Assembly: GCA_019448385.1 (NCBI GenBank) | Contig: JAGTXO010000021.1 | Location: forward strand, 1 to 64,000 | Length of the DNA: 64,000 nucleotides | From: Diacronema lutheri | Taxonomy: Eukaryota > Haptophyta > Pavlovophyceae > Pavlovales > Pavlovaceae | Direction: 5' to 3' | Shown: positions 43,201 to 51,247 of the stretch, piece by piece | Layout of the letters: each line of letters opens with the position of its first letter | Numbering within the stretch: position 1 is the stretch's first letter | The notes under the pieces: model-generated | The model's database searches: none | Seen by the model: the letters and a program-made list of their open reading frames with translations, nothing else | Told to the model about the DNA's origin: nothing | Made by a program: the position numbers and the translations under genes

Positions 43201-44518
43201 GCGCACTTCGCCCGCGCGCGCGCCGTGCCCGCCCCCGACGCCGTCGCCCGGCGCGCCAACGGCCATGGGCCACGCGCTGCTGCCCGCGCCGCTCGCGCGC
43301 GCCGCGCTCCGGCTCGCGAGGGCGCTGTGTCGCGCGGCGGACGTGCGCGCGCGTGCGCTCAGCCGTGCCGCCAAGGAGCGCGGTGCAGCTGAGCGCCGGC
43401 GGCGCGCGGGCGGCGCGCGCGAAGACGGTTTCTGCGAGGAGCGCGTGGAGTGTGCGCCGGAACTCTTCGCGCGCACGGCGCGCGGCGCCGCGCGGCTTGC
43501 GTGGCTCGACGACCTGGCGAGCGTCACGCGCGTCCTCTCGAGTGCGTCCACGTGGCAATTGCTCGCCGCCGGCTCCGCCTTGCCGCCGTCGCCGTCACCG
43601 TTCACTCCCCGCGACGATGCGACGGGCGCGCGCGCGGCCGGCGGCGGTGGCGCGCGCCGCAGCGCGCGGCCCGCCGCGCGCGCCGCGCGCGGCGGTTGGG
43701 CCGAGCGCGCGCTGAGCGCGCGGCGCGGGCGGGCGCCGAGCGGTTGCTCGTCGTCTGCGGACGAGGACGAGCGTAACGGCTGCAACGGTGGCAGCGACGT
43801 GGACGGGTCGGACGGTGCGAGCGAGCTGCACGGCGCGGAGCGGGACGACGCGGACGCGAGCGATGGCGGCAGCGACGAATACAACGACGACGACGACGAC
43901 GACGACGACGAGGACACGAGCGGCAGCGACGGCGATCGCCCGCGATCTGGCGACAGCGCCGCGCGCCAAGCCGCGCTGCGCCGCACGGCACGCGCGCTGT
44001 CCTCGCCAGCCGCGCGGCGCGCGACGGCGGCGCGCTGGAACGAGCTGAGCGGCGCGCTCGATCGCCTCCAGCAGCGCCTGCTGCAAACGGCGGCGGCATT
44101 GGCAGGCTCGCTGCGCGCGCCGCCGGCGCGGCATCGTGCCGGCGGCGGCGCGTGCGCCGCGCCGCGCGCACCGGACGCTGCACATATCGAGTGTGTGCCG
44201 GCCGCCGACGCGGACGCCGCCGAGCGCGCGGGCGCGCTCGTGCGCGCGCTGCAGCAAGGCGCGCACGAGCTCGGCGCACAGCTCGCACGCCACCTCGACC
44301 GCGCGCCGGCCGGCGCGCGCGCCGGCCGGCCCGCGCGCGCCGCGTCGCCGGACGGCGCGAGGCTCGGCGGCGCGCGGCGCATGCGCAAGCGCGCGCGCTC
44401 GACCAATCCTTTCATCGATGCGACGCTGCGGCGCGAAGGCGGCGCGCGCCGGGGCGGCGACACCTTTGCCGACCTTGAGGCGTTCATCGTGTGCAAGCCT
44501 GGCCGGCGCTACGGGTGA
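37238..44518 (+). CDS. Giant Ala-rich single-exon hypothetical protein (2426 residues)
   Basis: A continuous frame of 2427 codons from ATG 37238 (MAAAAPRRESDEDDLLAALR). I know no family. Much of it alternates short Leu/Ala-rich helices (GDGLLVGAAAVSVAHECELALGA; ALCELATLAVGAAA), as in HEAT/ARM-like solenoids, with disordered inserts: a (GGA)n tract at 40937-41150, acidic Ser/Asp/Gly segments at 41700-42000, and an acidic run (EYNDDDDDDDDED) near 43880-43915. The last 50 residues look conserved and functional: KRARSTNPFIDATLRREGG, then DTFADLEAFIVCKPGRRYG. No transmembrane segment or signal is evident. Its length, with no stop in 7.3 kb, supports it, but in such GC-rich DNA long open frames are cheap, so start and continuity deserve transcript proof. 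Confidence 0.65.
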   Translation: MAAAAPRRESDEDDLLAALRVGQLRARVHALARETERDGALWRAASRAARDGTPSEAAELVRALFGPDECRARALAWAASALGDGLLVGAAAVSVAHECELALGALAAAAAHACAHGAPGARARARALVELTDAAAAGALRVLALPDERGVGAVAEALTVFVCAVHAAHALGDAAAAAPPAPLAADVRRAAGAAGAAGAGGAAAAAAAVAPLIARPWPSAAVGTIIGVLPDLPLTGGQARALRDRLPSEWRALASARGAAELVACASHLCVLAEAEAAAGGARAYARAHGGGGCDDGADVTADADADDEEPGGADGGCVAADGGWVALLPRIAADASGAAAADLLAVVTLAVAHDGGLRHALAAELALWASGHVRGCAPVCGAAADGSRALFFVAALADVHGGCVRAGGGGGGGGRSGVGRALVVRAHRATRADVRAAGGARALSEWADAIEVDSGACCEAVWTALSHERGGEAEGACARGARGGPLEVGRRGARRRAGAADVGATGAQTRAPACTLDAWRAVVAHPLAASLCPALCELATLAVGAAARAHPDGAAMSDCGARRSDDDADANDARALARIDLSCRVCIALFDAQPAARAPLLRALLAAALDAPVEGGHRRARVAALCAVLAGARAGAAAAPGAQHAANEVVDCLRAFSPPAAGAHVAVALTAAAAGDGPACRALGLALRKLAAEGDGGAAERAPRAQLGGARARSARGPGGAGARAAAARRGHDADWLAWPVPLADVPSAPDGADGRAAPSVGSARDAPAAAPLPWRVALPACALTASPSRVVAIAGLGALLEVALVGASAFGDGGWAGDAGSCVLGDGGAGSDARAWPRGGVHTGTSAAAAAEGAGDACACLMRVLAVGSPAERALVAALLPSVARALARAAGACTRVALAPACAPDGRAVAAARALCSALRDALEAGIAPAPPPWAGRPFISLDAHAGRLGAALALRPAIPRRDAAGRGAVREDGRTMAVHAAARDSSAVAPAHLAELAAALVSAAEVCAPREARGGGDGGGGGKARAIGRDDSSGDASVAEAMGEMFDAGARARAALLGNVALLLAAAAPRAVAPLRIAGARAADCEQGMSRLAGTAGAAPLEATTSAAAAPAAAAADACARARERDALLAVRALGVPMAPSLLPDELSCGEHDDGEAAVGVARQPAAAARWVTATDARGGGDGGGGGGTHAHMLARLPFATSLRCADGTSTRLCAASALDLMSALDLMSAGGAGGAGGAGGAGGAGGAGGRGAGGAGGAGGAGGAGGAGGAGGAGGAGGAGGAGGAGGAGGAGGAGGAGGADGARVGGWAVATSPAGTSAAARARLTAAASCAPAIAPEYAATASELASVACAAAAGAPGVRSDALRALLRARREILARLACAVHGAGGGAGLRPAAGPARAAPPPLRPPGDVAARARAAWPAPWPPACARLVSTGAAARLLNLLWDEASEGAGEVSPRRHSAPMACGDDGRRGSARAGGYDGRYGTCSDGDARHGGSGGDGSDDGSGARSGRTGASSGVGLADIKGSDDGSGSAVAGGLESADADADEDADADEGAGAGAKGSAGYGSEGSGSGPAEQSGEDEPRARARRRPSARASRDHDRPSTVSDVSDTSLVSDMSDMSDALELAARSAAAADAATAEGAAALGAVGWGACRALSAAIVRLLHAHDSTTGGGGGGARARLRTAVAAGAGKRARTAASARALEGALLCARSSLGLLDETCDAFGRAGACWPERAGGGALGAMAVVCALSGALLHAPCSARAGAPPAELYEHVSSACASALVRCAMLAASSGGARGAASAVAASRAHFALLVAALGDAAARAADARDDDRRACGRAPAVAALCRARTALASAAVMLLPAAERAGAWAAVTHAPLRASAWLPGADASADGRGAQGPSGDGTGACASGARALNGAARAGLVPLLALAVGELAAAVGSARAAAAGAHARHAVDGSVAPAGVVRAACEALVALCVLSAPAAAPLRARTSPARAPCPPPTPSPGAPTAMGHALLPAPLARAALRLARALCRAADVRARALSRAAKERGAAERRRRAGGAREDGFCEERVECAPELFARTARGAARLAWLDDLASVTRVLSSASTWQLLAAGSALPPSPSPFTPRDDATGARAAGGGGARRSARPAARAARGGWAERALSARRGRAPSGCSSSADEDERNGCNGGSDVDGSDGASELHGAERDDADASDGGSDEYNDDDDDDDDEDTSGSDGDRPRSGDSAARQAALRRTARALSSPAARRATAARWNELSGALDRLQQRLLQTAAALAGSLRAPPARHRAGGGACAAPRAPDAAHIECVPAADADAAERAGALVRALQQGAHELGAQLARHLDRAPAGARAGRPARAASPDGARLGGARRMRKRARSTNPFIDATLRREGGARRGGDTFADLEAFIVCKPGRRYG
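40937..41152 (+). repeat. 9-bp (ggcgcgggc) tandem repeat in a coding region
   Basis: About 24 nearly perfect copies of ggcgcgggc encode Gly-Gly-Ala. One copy is altered (cggccgcg). It sits in frame inside the giant protein and has the look of recent slippage expansion. Confidence 0.9.
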
Positions 44519-44945
44519 GGGGACACAGCTCCGGTGCACGGCACTGCGGAAAGCGTGCATGAAAGCGTGCGCCGCTCCTGCGATTTTCAAAAAGGGCTGT
44601 TTAAAAACGTCGGCATCAATCGCGAAGGTTCGAACGTCGCGAGAATTATTCCCATACCCCCATTCTCGGGTGCTTAATTACGCTAACGGCGCTTACGTCA
44701 GGTGCTGAATTATACTAACGGCGCTCACGTGGCTTAATTATTACCTCTTTTATACTAACGACGCTTACAGGCGGGTCAGCAGGAGGGGCGCGCACGGGGC
44801 CGAGGCTGGACAAACGGAGCGAGCGAAAGGGCGCACGCAACATCAGGCCGAAATCAGGGCGTCGACCCTGTGCACGCCGGCAGCGGGAACAGCCGGGACG
44901 GCAAGGACGTGGCAGGACGCGTCATGGGCGGACACCCACACACGC
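44519..44945. other. Intergenic with local AT-rich island
   Basis: After the giant gene's stop the sequence becomes AT-richer from 44580 to 44770, with TTTAAA at 44600-44605 and the triplicated TACTAAC-bearing repeat listed separately; beyond 44770 it is GC-rich again without a convincing gene until the remnant on the minus strand. Confidence 0.55.
44670..44770 (+). repeat. Three imperfect 29-bp direct repeats with TACTAAC
   Basis: Copies at 44670-44698, 44702-44730 and about 44731-44770 (the last with an insertion). The shared core is cttaattatactaacggcg followed by ct(t/c)acg. Two of the three contain TACTAAC (the first reads cgctaac); the last ends in ttacag 10 bases later, resembling a branch point followed by a 3' splice site. 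Confidence 0.75.
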
Positions 44946-45520
44946 CTAGCCACCCCTCGCCGGCCCCCGCCGGCCGCCGCCGCCGTCGCCGCGCCGGAAG
45001 CAGAGGCCGTCCACACCGCCGCAGGCGTCCACATCCGCCTGGACGCCGTGAGCCGCGTGGCGGTGCGGCGGCGCCTGTCCGCGCGCCATCTGCGCGCGCG
45101 CGAGCAGGAGCTGCGCGTGCCCACGCACGACGCACGCGGCGAGCTGGAGGCGCATGTGGCGCTCGAGGGCCGCGCGGGCGACGTCGCGCGAGGGCGCGCC
45201 CATGCGCGCCATCCACGCGTCCGCGCCCATGTGCGAGAAGGTGGCGAGCAGGTCGGCGAGGCCGGCCGACCACTCGCCGAACGAGCCGATGACCAGCGCG
45301 CGGATCGGCGGGAACGAGTTGAGGCGCGCCTGCATCGGGCCCACCTGGCCCGGCTGCATGCCGAAGAGCTCCTCGTCGAGTTGAGCGCACGCACGCCGCC
45401 GCTCGCCGCCGACGGCCGCCGCCCGCCGCTCAGCGGCCTGGCAGCGGCGCGTGTCCGACTGGCCGTAGCGCGTGGGGCAGTACGAGATCGTGGCCCGTGG
45501 CCCCAGCGCGAAATGCTGGG
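44946..45520 (-). pseudogene. Remnant of a multi-copy repeat-associated gene
   Basis: The minus strand reads ACAQLDEELFGMQPGQVGP, then SFPPIRALVIGSFGEWSAGL and an Ala/Arg-rich helix (ARAALERHMRLQLAACVVRG). From general experience, sequences with this GxFGExS...L pattern occur as multi-copy, often retroelement-associated ORFs in protist genomes. No upstream or downstream partner domain (reverse transcriptase, endonuclease) is visible here, so it is a fragment. The family call is weak. Confidence 0.35.
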
Positions 45521-45942
45521 GAGTGGAATCGCAAATTTCGGGGCGGCGCGAGCCCCTTTAGGGCTGATCCAATGACTACTCCAGCTATGACGTTGTGCGT
45601 TGCACCAGTGCACACGCCAGCGCCGCCATTGGCGCGCACGAATGTCCGACGATTCTTGATCAGCCCCCCCAACTCAGATTTCCGCCAAGGTCGCAACGTA
45701 CTGCGCGCCGCGAGCTTGCGAACGTCTGCGAGCTCGGACGTCGCCTTACCAGGCGCGGAGGAAAAAAAGAGGACCCGCCGCTCGCCAGCCAGCAATCGCG
45801 GAGGTGAGGACCCGCCGTACTCCGTACCCCGCCGCACAAATGAGTCTATTCTGATCCTAGCCTTCTTTATGCCTCTTCATCGAACCTTCCCCGGTCGCAG
45901 GTTTCGGCGTCCGACAAAGAGACCTTGATTTGGGCCTGTGGC
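45521..45942. other. Intergenic, no gene seen
   Basis: About 420 bp of mixed composition with a small purine run (ggaggaaaaaaagagg near 45760). It should hold the promoter of the TIR-like gene at 45943. No coding signal. Confidence 0.5.
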
Positions 45943-47690
45943 ATGTCGCTCCAGGAGGCGAGACGCGCCTCGTTCCTGGACTCCCTGTCCACGAGTTTCC
46001 GCCGCGCCCCGGCCAAGCCAGGCTCGGAGCTCCGTGGGGTCCTGATGAGCACGCTCCTTGCCGAAGCAGGCGAGCTGCTCTCGGCGCACGGCGCGACAGC
46101 GCTGTCGACGATAGCGACCGGCGGGTCCGACGACGCGAACAGCTATCGGCATTCGTTCAGCACGCGCGTAATCCACCGCTTCATCTCGCACTCGTGGCGC
46201 GACCCAGTGCTGCTCAAGCGTATGGCGCTGCTCTGGGAGTCAAACGCGGGCACGGCATTTGCCTTTGGCAGCGCCGCCGCCTCGGTGTCGGCTGCGGCCA
46301 CGCGCGCGGGCCACTTGCCCACGCTCGTGCTCGACTACGGCGGCGGGCTGGTCAACGTGATCGGCTTGAGCTCCAGCGTCTATGCATTCTGCTTCCTCGT
46401 GTCGCTCGCGTACGGCCACAGGCTGGCGCGCGCGCTCGGCCTGCGCGGGATGATCGTCTTCTGGGACAAGGCGTGCATCCGGCAGGACGACGAACGGCTC
46501 AAGGCGGCGGGCATCACGCACATCCACGAATTCATCGTAGCATCGGACGTGTGCGCTCGCGCGCGCGATATAGGGCAAACGCGTGGCCGCGCGTCGCGGC
46601 AAACGCGCGCGCGCGCGCGTGCCGTGCGTGCTAAAATTCTGAGAGTCTCTCACACCATGCGCACCGCACGCGCTCGCGCCTGCAGCGGCTCCTCATCCTG
46701 TGGAGCGAGGATTACTTTGAACGGCTGTGGTGCAACTTTGAGCTCGCGTGCTTTCTGCGGGCGCGCGGCCTCTCGCACGTCAACCTGGTGCCGATCGCCG
46801 CGACGAGGCACCAGGTCGCAATCCTGCTCGCAATCCAGTACATGTCGGTGGCGGTCCCGGTGCTCGCGGCGAGCGGCGTGCCGGCGGCCATATCGGCAAC
46901 ATCGCTCGATGCCGTCTTTGCGTGCAGCCTCATGCCCGGCGGGCTCGTCTTTGGCTATGCGCACGCGAGTGCCATCGTCGCGAGGCTGAGGCTGCAGCAG
47001 CAGGCCGCCGCGTTTGACGCGCGCGCGGCGCGCTGCTTCTGCTGCGATCACGGGCACACGTCGCCCGAGACGGGCGCGACGATGGCGTGCGACCGCGAAT
47101 TCGTCGAACGCGTCGTGCAGGACCGCTTCGACGGCGGTCTCGCGCAGTTCTCGCAGATCGTGCGCGAAGCGCTGCCGGCGCACGTCGATGCGCTGCTCGG
47201 GCCCGCGCTCTTCCCGATGCCGATCTGGCGCTTCGCGATCGTATACATGCCTTTCGTCTGGTTGGGCGTGGACATTGCGCTCTGCTCGCCCGACGCGGGC
47301 GTGCGCCGGAGCAACGCGCTCGAATTCGGGTTCGGCTTTGGCTTCTTGCTTACCGGCGTCGGGCTGAACGGCTTGCTCCTCACCGCCGTCGCCGCGCGCA
47401 CCGATTTGCTCGCGAGCGCGACGAGGCGGCGGCTCTTCCTCGCGCTCGGCTCGGCGACGGGCGCGGTTGCATTCGTGCTCGGCTGGGGCAAATGGGACGC
47501 GTTTTTCAACGTGCCGTCGAGCGCGCCACCGAGGCGCGCGGGCGAGACGGCGGCCGTGTGCACCGCCGCCGCCGCGCTGCCCGTGCTGCTCTACGCCGGC
47601 GCGAGCGTCGGCGGGCGCGCGCGCACGGCGGCCGGACCGCGGCAACCCGCGCAGCCGCACGAGGCCACGCGGAGCATCGCGCTCTTGTGA
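45943..47690 (+). CDS. Multi-pass membrane protein with an N-terminal TIR-like domain
   Basis: Exons 45943-46548 and 46686-47690 (intron 137 bp, phase 0, joining FIVASD to RLLILWSEDYF) encode 536 residues. The soluble part reads VIHRFISHSWRDPVLLKRM, then MIVFWDKACIRQDD, then HEFIVASDRLLILWSEDYFE and RLWCNFELACFLRARG: the order of a TIR-like (ISHSW...W-DK...S...W...E) fold, similar to many protist proteins described only as TIR-like. Around and after it are six to seven hydrophobic helices (GLSSSVYAFCFLVSLAYG; AILLAIQYMSVAVPVL; IWRFAIVYMPFVWLGVDIAL; GFLLTGVGLNGLLLTAV; RRLFLALGSATGAVAFVLG). A hydrophobic segment even sits within the TIR-like region. The function is unknown; signalling or NAD cleavage is only a family-level possibility. 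Confidence 0.7.
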
Positions 47691-47740
47691 CAAACAGTGA
47701 CATTCCGCCGTTCAGTCGGGACTCGGGAGTCGGGACCACG

Positions 47741-48745
47741 ATGCGGGTCGAAATCGCGGTCGTGTCGGTGGCGCTCGCCGCGCGCCCGTCTGTCGCTGCG
47801 CCGGGCGCGTGCGCCGGCCGATACGGCCGTCCAGCCCTTGCGCCCGCACTCGTCGTTACGCGCGATGGGTTCGCGTGGCCGGCCGCCGAGCCGCGCTCGC
47901 TGCGCCCCGAGCGCGGTGCGCGCGCGCCGGACGTGCTCGCATGTGCCCGCCGGCTGCGCGGCGGCGGCCGGTGGCTGTGGCTGATGCCGACCGCGGTGGC
48001 GGCGCGGCGCGCGTCAACGGCGATGCTCCTCTTCTCGTCGGCGACCGGCTCGTTTGGCGGCGCGATGCGCGGCGGCGTCGAGCAGATGGACCTCGTCGGC
48101 TGTGTGATCCTCGGCGTGATCGCGGGCGTGGGCGGCGGCACGCTGCGCGACCTGCTGCTCGGCGTGCCCGTATATTGGACGTACTTGCGCGTGCACCTGT
48201 ACATCTGCGTCGCCTGCTCCCTCGCCACCTTCTTCCTCTGGCCGCACGCCATGCGCCTCGGCGTCACGGACACGCACCTCGCCGTGCTCTACGCCGACGC
48301 GGCCGCGCTCGCGTCCGGCGCGGTCGTCGGCGCGCACATCGGGCACCAGCGGACTGGCGACCCGGTGCTAACGGTCGCAATCGGCTGCGTCACCTCCCTC
48401 TTCGGCGGCATCTTCGTCGATTTATTCTGCATCGCAAAGCCGCGTGTGCTGCACGCCAGTCGATCCATGTACGCGACGCCCGCGCTCGCCGGCATGCTCG
48501 CGTACGTGCTGCTCATCCGGTGCGCGCTCGTGCCGCAGGCGGTGGTGATCGTCCTCTCCTTCGTCCTCGCACTCGGTCTTCGCGCCCTCTCGTGGACTTA
48601 CAGGCTGCGCATGCCCCGTTGGACGATGGCGTCGACGGGCTTCCGGCGGCTCGCGCCGCGCGACCGCGAGGGGCCGATCGCGATGACGCCGGGGCAGCGG
48701 CTCGACGTGCAGATCACGACGCGGCCGCCGTCGGGCAGGACGTAG
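47741..48745 (+). CDS. UPF0126 (TRIC-fold) membrane protein
   Basis: 334 residues, one exon, ATG at 47741. The central 200 residues show the UPF0126/YadS pattern: AMRGGVEQMDLVGCVILGVI, then AGVGGGTLRDLLLGVPVYWT, and the second repeat AAALASGAVVGAHIG...VLTVAIGCVTSLFGGIFVDL. These bacterial-type proteins form a TRIC-like channel fold, some implicated in glycine transport. The N-terminal 85 residues, with MRVEIAVVSVALAARPSVAA as a signal-like start and an Arg/Gly-rich stretch, suggest targeting to an organelle, possibly the plastid. The C-terminus is a soluble basic tail. It starts 50 bp after the TIR-like gene. Confidence 0.82.
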   Translation: MRVEIAVVSVALAARPSVAAPGACAGRYGRPALAPALVVTRDGFAWPAAEPRSLRPERGARAPDVLACARRLRGGGRWLWLMPTAVAARRASTAMLLFSSATGSFGGAMRGGVEQMDLVGCVILGVIAGVGGGTLRDLLLGVPVYWTYLRVHLYICVACSLATFFLWPHAMRLGVTDTHLAVLYADAAALASGAVVGAHIGHQRTGDPVLTVAIGCVTSLFGGIFVDLFCIAKPRVLHASRSMYATPALAGMLAYVLLIRCALVPQAVVIVLSFVLALGLRALSWTYRLRMPRWTMASTGFRRLAPRDREGPIAMTPGQRLDVQITTRPPSGRT

Positions 48746-49206
48746 CGCGCGCGGCGTGCCTGGCTGCCTGCGCGTACCTCAGCTCCAGATGCCCGGCTCT
48801 GTTGCAGAATCGTGCACGTCGGCGTTGCTCTCACACAGACAGCTCAGTCAGTCAGTTCACAGTCAGTGTCAGCCTCGCCCTCACCCTCGGCATGAGGCGA
48901 GCGCAGCAGGAAGCCCGCCTGGAGGTCGTGGTGCGGCCGCGGGCGAACGGAGACGAGGGGGCCGTCGTGCTGCCCGCGGAAAGCGAAAGACCTAGCCCGC
49001 GCACGTGCCAATCCTGTCGCTCAAGGGCCAGGCACGGCGCGGGCGGAGCACGCGACAGAGAGCAAGCAGCGCCGCGCTCCGCAGCCAGCCCCAAAGCAGA
49101 TTCGGAAAGATTCGCCGATCCCCCGCTCTCGAGGGTGGACAAAAAGTTGCCAGGACAAAACTTCGCAGCGGGTGGTGCGGGGAGGCGCTGCCACCCGGAG
49201 TAGCCG
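48746..49206. other. Intergenic with short CAGT-type repeats
   Basis: 460 bp without a gene. 48838-48880 contains clustered cagtcagt / cagttcacagtcag words. A search for heat-shock elements (nGAAn inverted blocks) upstream of the HSF gene gives only agcgaaagacc and cggaaagattcg, not a clear array. Confidence 0.5.
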
Positions 49207-50439
49207 ATGCTGGACGCGGGGATGCCCGGCTCGCCGGAGGAGGCGTGTGGCGAGATCAAGCCGTTCCTGCTCAAGGCGTACGCGCTCGTTGGCGACCCGG
49301 CGACCGACGCGATCATCAGCTGGGCGCCGTCGGGCGACCACTTCATCGTGCACAACACCGAGGCGTTTGCGAGCCAGGTGTTGCCGAGCAACTTTAAGCA
49401 CAACAACTTCTCGAGCTTCATCAGGCAGCTGAACACGTACGGGTTCCGGAAGGTGGAGACGGACAAATGGTCCTTTGGGCACGACTGCTTCAAGCGCGGC
49501 CAGCCCCAGCTACTTGCGCAGATACAGCGCAAACGCGGCGGCACGTCGGGGCGCGCGCGCGCGGGCGGCGGCGCGGGCGGCGGCGGCGGCGGCGGCACGG
49601 TGGGCACGGAGGGGGAGGAGGAGGTGGATTTCCTCGAATCGTCGCTCACCGCGCTGATGCCGCACGGCATGCCCGCGCTCGCCAGCCCGACCGCCGCGGC
49701 CGCTGGCGCGCGCGGCGCGCGAGCCGGCGCGGCAGACGCGAGGCGCGCCGGTGCGGCCGGCGGCGGCGCCGCAGCGGCGGCGGAGCGCGGCGGCGACGTG
49801 ACGGCGCCACAGGTGCTCGCGGAGATCATGCGCATGTCCCAACAGCAGGCCGAGATGCTCGCCGAGGTCAAGCGCCTACAGGCTGACCTGCACCAGACGC
49901 GCGAGGCGCAGCATCTGACGCGCGAGACGATCGGCAAAGTCGTCGGCTTCTTGCAGCACCTGCACGGCGGCGGTGGCGCGCAGCAGCCGGCGGGCGACGG
50001 CGGCGTGTACCTGCAGGGCCCCGGCCTCGATTCTCCGCTCCCGCCCGCCAAGCGCACCCGCTTGCAGTTGACGAATTCGACGCGCGATTTCGTGGACCTC
50101 GACATTTCTCTGCTTGATGAGCTCGGCGGCGCGAGCGCGCTGCCCGTGCCGCCGCGCGCGGCGGCGGCGGCGGCGGCGGCGGCGGGCACGAGCGAGCCGC
50201 CGCCACCACTCTTCACGCCCGAGACGCTCGCCATCTCGCGGCAAATGTCGCAGCAGCTGAGCAAGGCGGCGGGCGACGAGGTGGAGATCGACATTGAGTC
50301 GGTGCTTGATCTGCTCAACGGGATTGAAAAGGAGCTGCCGCCGGGCGAGGCGCAGGCACTACAGTCGCCGCAGCACGCGCAGCTGCCGCCGCTTGCGGGC
50401 GCTGTGCCTGAGCTGCTGCACGCGCCGGCGCTCACTTGA
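49207..50439 (+). CDS. Heat shock transcription factor
   Basis: 410 residues, one exon. The HSF DNA-binding domain occupies about residues 17-105: IKPFLLKAYALVGDPATDAI, then ISWAPSGDHFIVHN, FASQVLPSNFKHNNFSSFIR and QLNTYGFRKVETDKWSFGHD, including the recognition-helix FSSFIRQLN core. After a Gly-rich linker comes a heptad-like oligomerisation region (LAEIMRMSQQQAEMLAEVKR, then LQADLHQTREAQHLTRE). A basic patch PPAKRTRLQL may be a nuclear signal, and the acidic/hydrophobic C-terminus (VEIDIESVLDLLNGIEKE) resembles an activation region. It activates stress genes by binding heat-shock elements. Convergent with the small gene ending at 50504. Confidence 0.95.
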   Translation: MLDAGMPGSPEEACGEIKPFLLKAYALVGDPATDAIISWAPSGDHFIVHNTEAFASQVLPSNFKHNNFSSFIRQLNTYGFRKVETDKWSFGHDCFKRGQPQLLAQIQRKRGGTSGRARAGGGAGGGGGGGTVGTEGEEEVDFLESSLTALMPHGMPALASPTAAAAGARGARAGAADARRAGAAGGGAAAAAERGGDVTAPQVLAEIMRMSQQQAEMLAEVKRLQADLHQTREAQHLTRETIGKVVGFLQHLHGGGGAQQPAGDGGVYLQGPGLDSPLPPAKRTRLQLTNSTRDFVDLDISLLDELGGASALPVPPRAAAAAAAAAGTSEPPPPLFTPETLAISRQMSQQLSKAAGDEVEIDIESVLDLLNGIEKELPPGEAQALQSPQHAQLPPLAGAVPELLHAPALT

Positions 50440-50503
50440 GCCGAGTCACTGTCGCGGGGCCGTGTGGCGGAGGCGTTCTCCCAGTGGAAAGTGTGGCCGG
50501 GTG

Positions 50504-51037
50504 TCAGTTGACAACTTGGTGGACGTCGGAGTCGTCGAGTCCGAGCTTGTCCTGGATGGCGGCAAAGTCTGGCACAAGGAAGGCTGTGCCCTGGAACGCC
50601 TGCGCGGCGGCGTGCGGAGGCGGCTCGGCGGATGCAGGCGAGGCGCGCGCGGCCGCAGCGACGCAGCGCTGCGCCATCCAGGCCTCGGCTGTGACGGGCG
50701 CCCCCGCTGTAGCGAGGTCGAGGCTGATGGCCTCCGCGAGCCTCTCACGAATTTCCTGCGCTCTTGCTGCTGTGGCCATCTCGCCCGCGTCCAGCATGCG
50801 TCGCCAAGCAGGAGCCTTCGTCGCCTTGGCGGGCGCGTGCGCCTGCTCGCCGCCGGCAGTGAAACCGGCGCGCGCGCGGTCGCCGTTCAGGTTGAGCCCG
50901 CGCTGGCGCGCCGGGAGGGGCGCCGAGCGCCACCGCTCGACATTGGTTTGGATTCCGTACGCCTCCGCGATGAAGGCGTACTTGTCGAGCACGTGCCGCT
51001 CGTTGCGTGCCCACTCGATCTCGTCGGCGCTCGCCAT
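50504..51037 (-). CDS. Small hypothetical protein (177 residues)
   Basis: ATG 51037 to TGA 50504, no intron. MASADEIEWARNERHVLDKY, then AFIAEAYGIQTNVERW and LNLNGDRARAGFTAGG, then RRMLDAGEMATAARAQEIRE. I recognise no family. Balanced composition, a well-formed C-terminus (AIQDKLGLDDSDVHQVVN) and the presence of its own promoter space support a real gene. It shares the 210-bp upstream region with DusA on the other strand. Confidence 0.6.
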   Translation of the reverse strand: MASADEIEWARNERHVLDKYAFIAEAYGIQTNVERWRSAPLPARQRGLNLNGDRARAGFTAGGEQAHAPAKATKAPAWRRMLDAGEMATAARAQEIRERLAEAISLDLATAGAPVTAEAWMAQRCVAAAARASPASAEPPPHAAAQAFQGTAFLVPDFAAIQDKLGLDDSDVHQVVN

Positions 51038-51247
51038 CGTCCGAACAAGGCCGCTGGGCCACGCGATTTGATCGAAACATCTCCGGCTTTTTTTTGGGGT
51101 TGTTTGGCGCGTGTTCGATTCGGCGGCGCGTGCCGTACGGGCGTACGGTAATGCACGGCGGCTGTGCGTGCATTTGGGAACCCCCATACTCATACCCCCA
51201 TACTCATAAAGGCGTCTCGCTCTTCCAAAACGGCCGCCATCGTGGGG
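51038..51247. promoter_or_regulatory. Shared upstream region of the small gene and DusA
   Basis: 210 bp between divergent ATGs. It includes a T run (ggcttttttttggggttg near 51085) and two tandem copies of ccatactcata at about 51183-51208. Related ccataccccca words also occur near 44651. Confidence 0.4.

Noticed and set aside
48820-49206. Heat-shock elements upstream of HSF suggesting autoregulation
   Set aside because: Only isolated GAA-type words, no array of alternating nGAAn/nTTCn.
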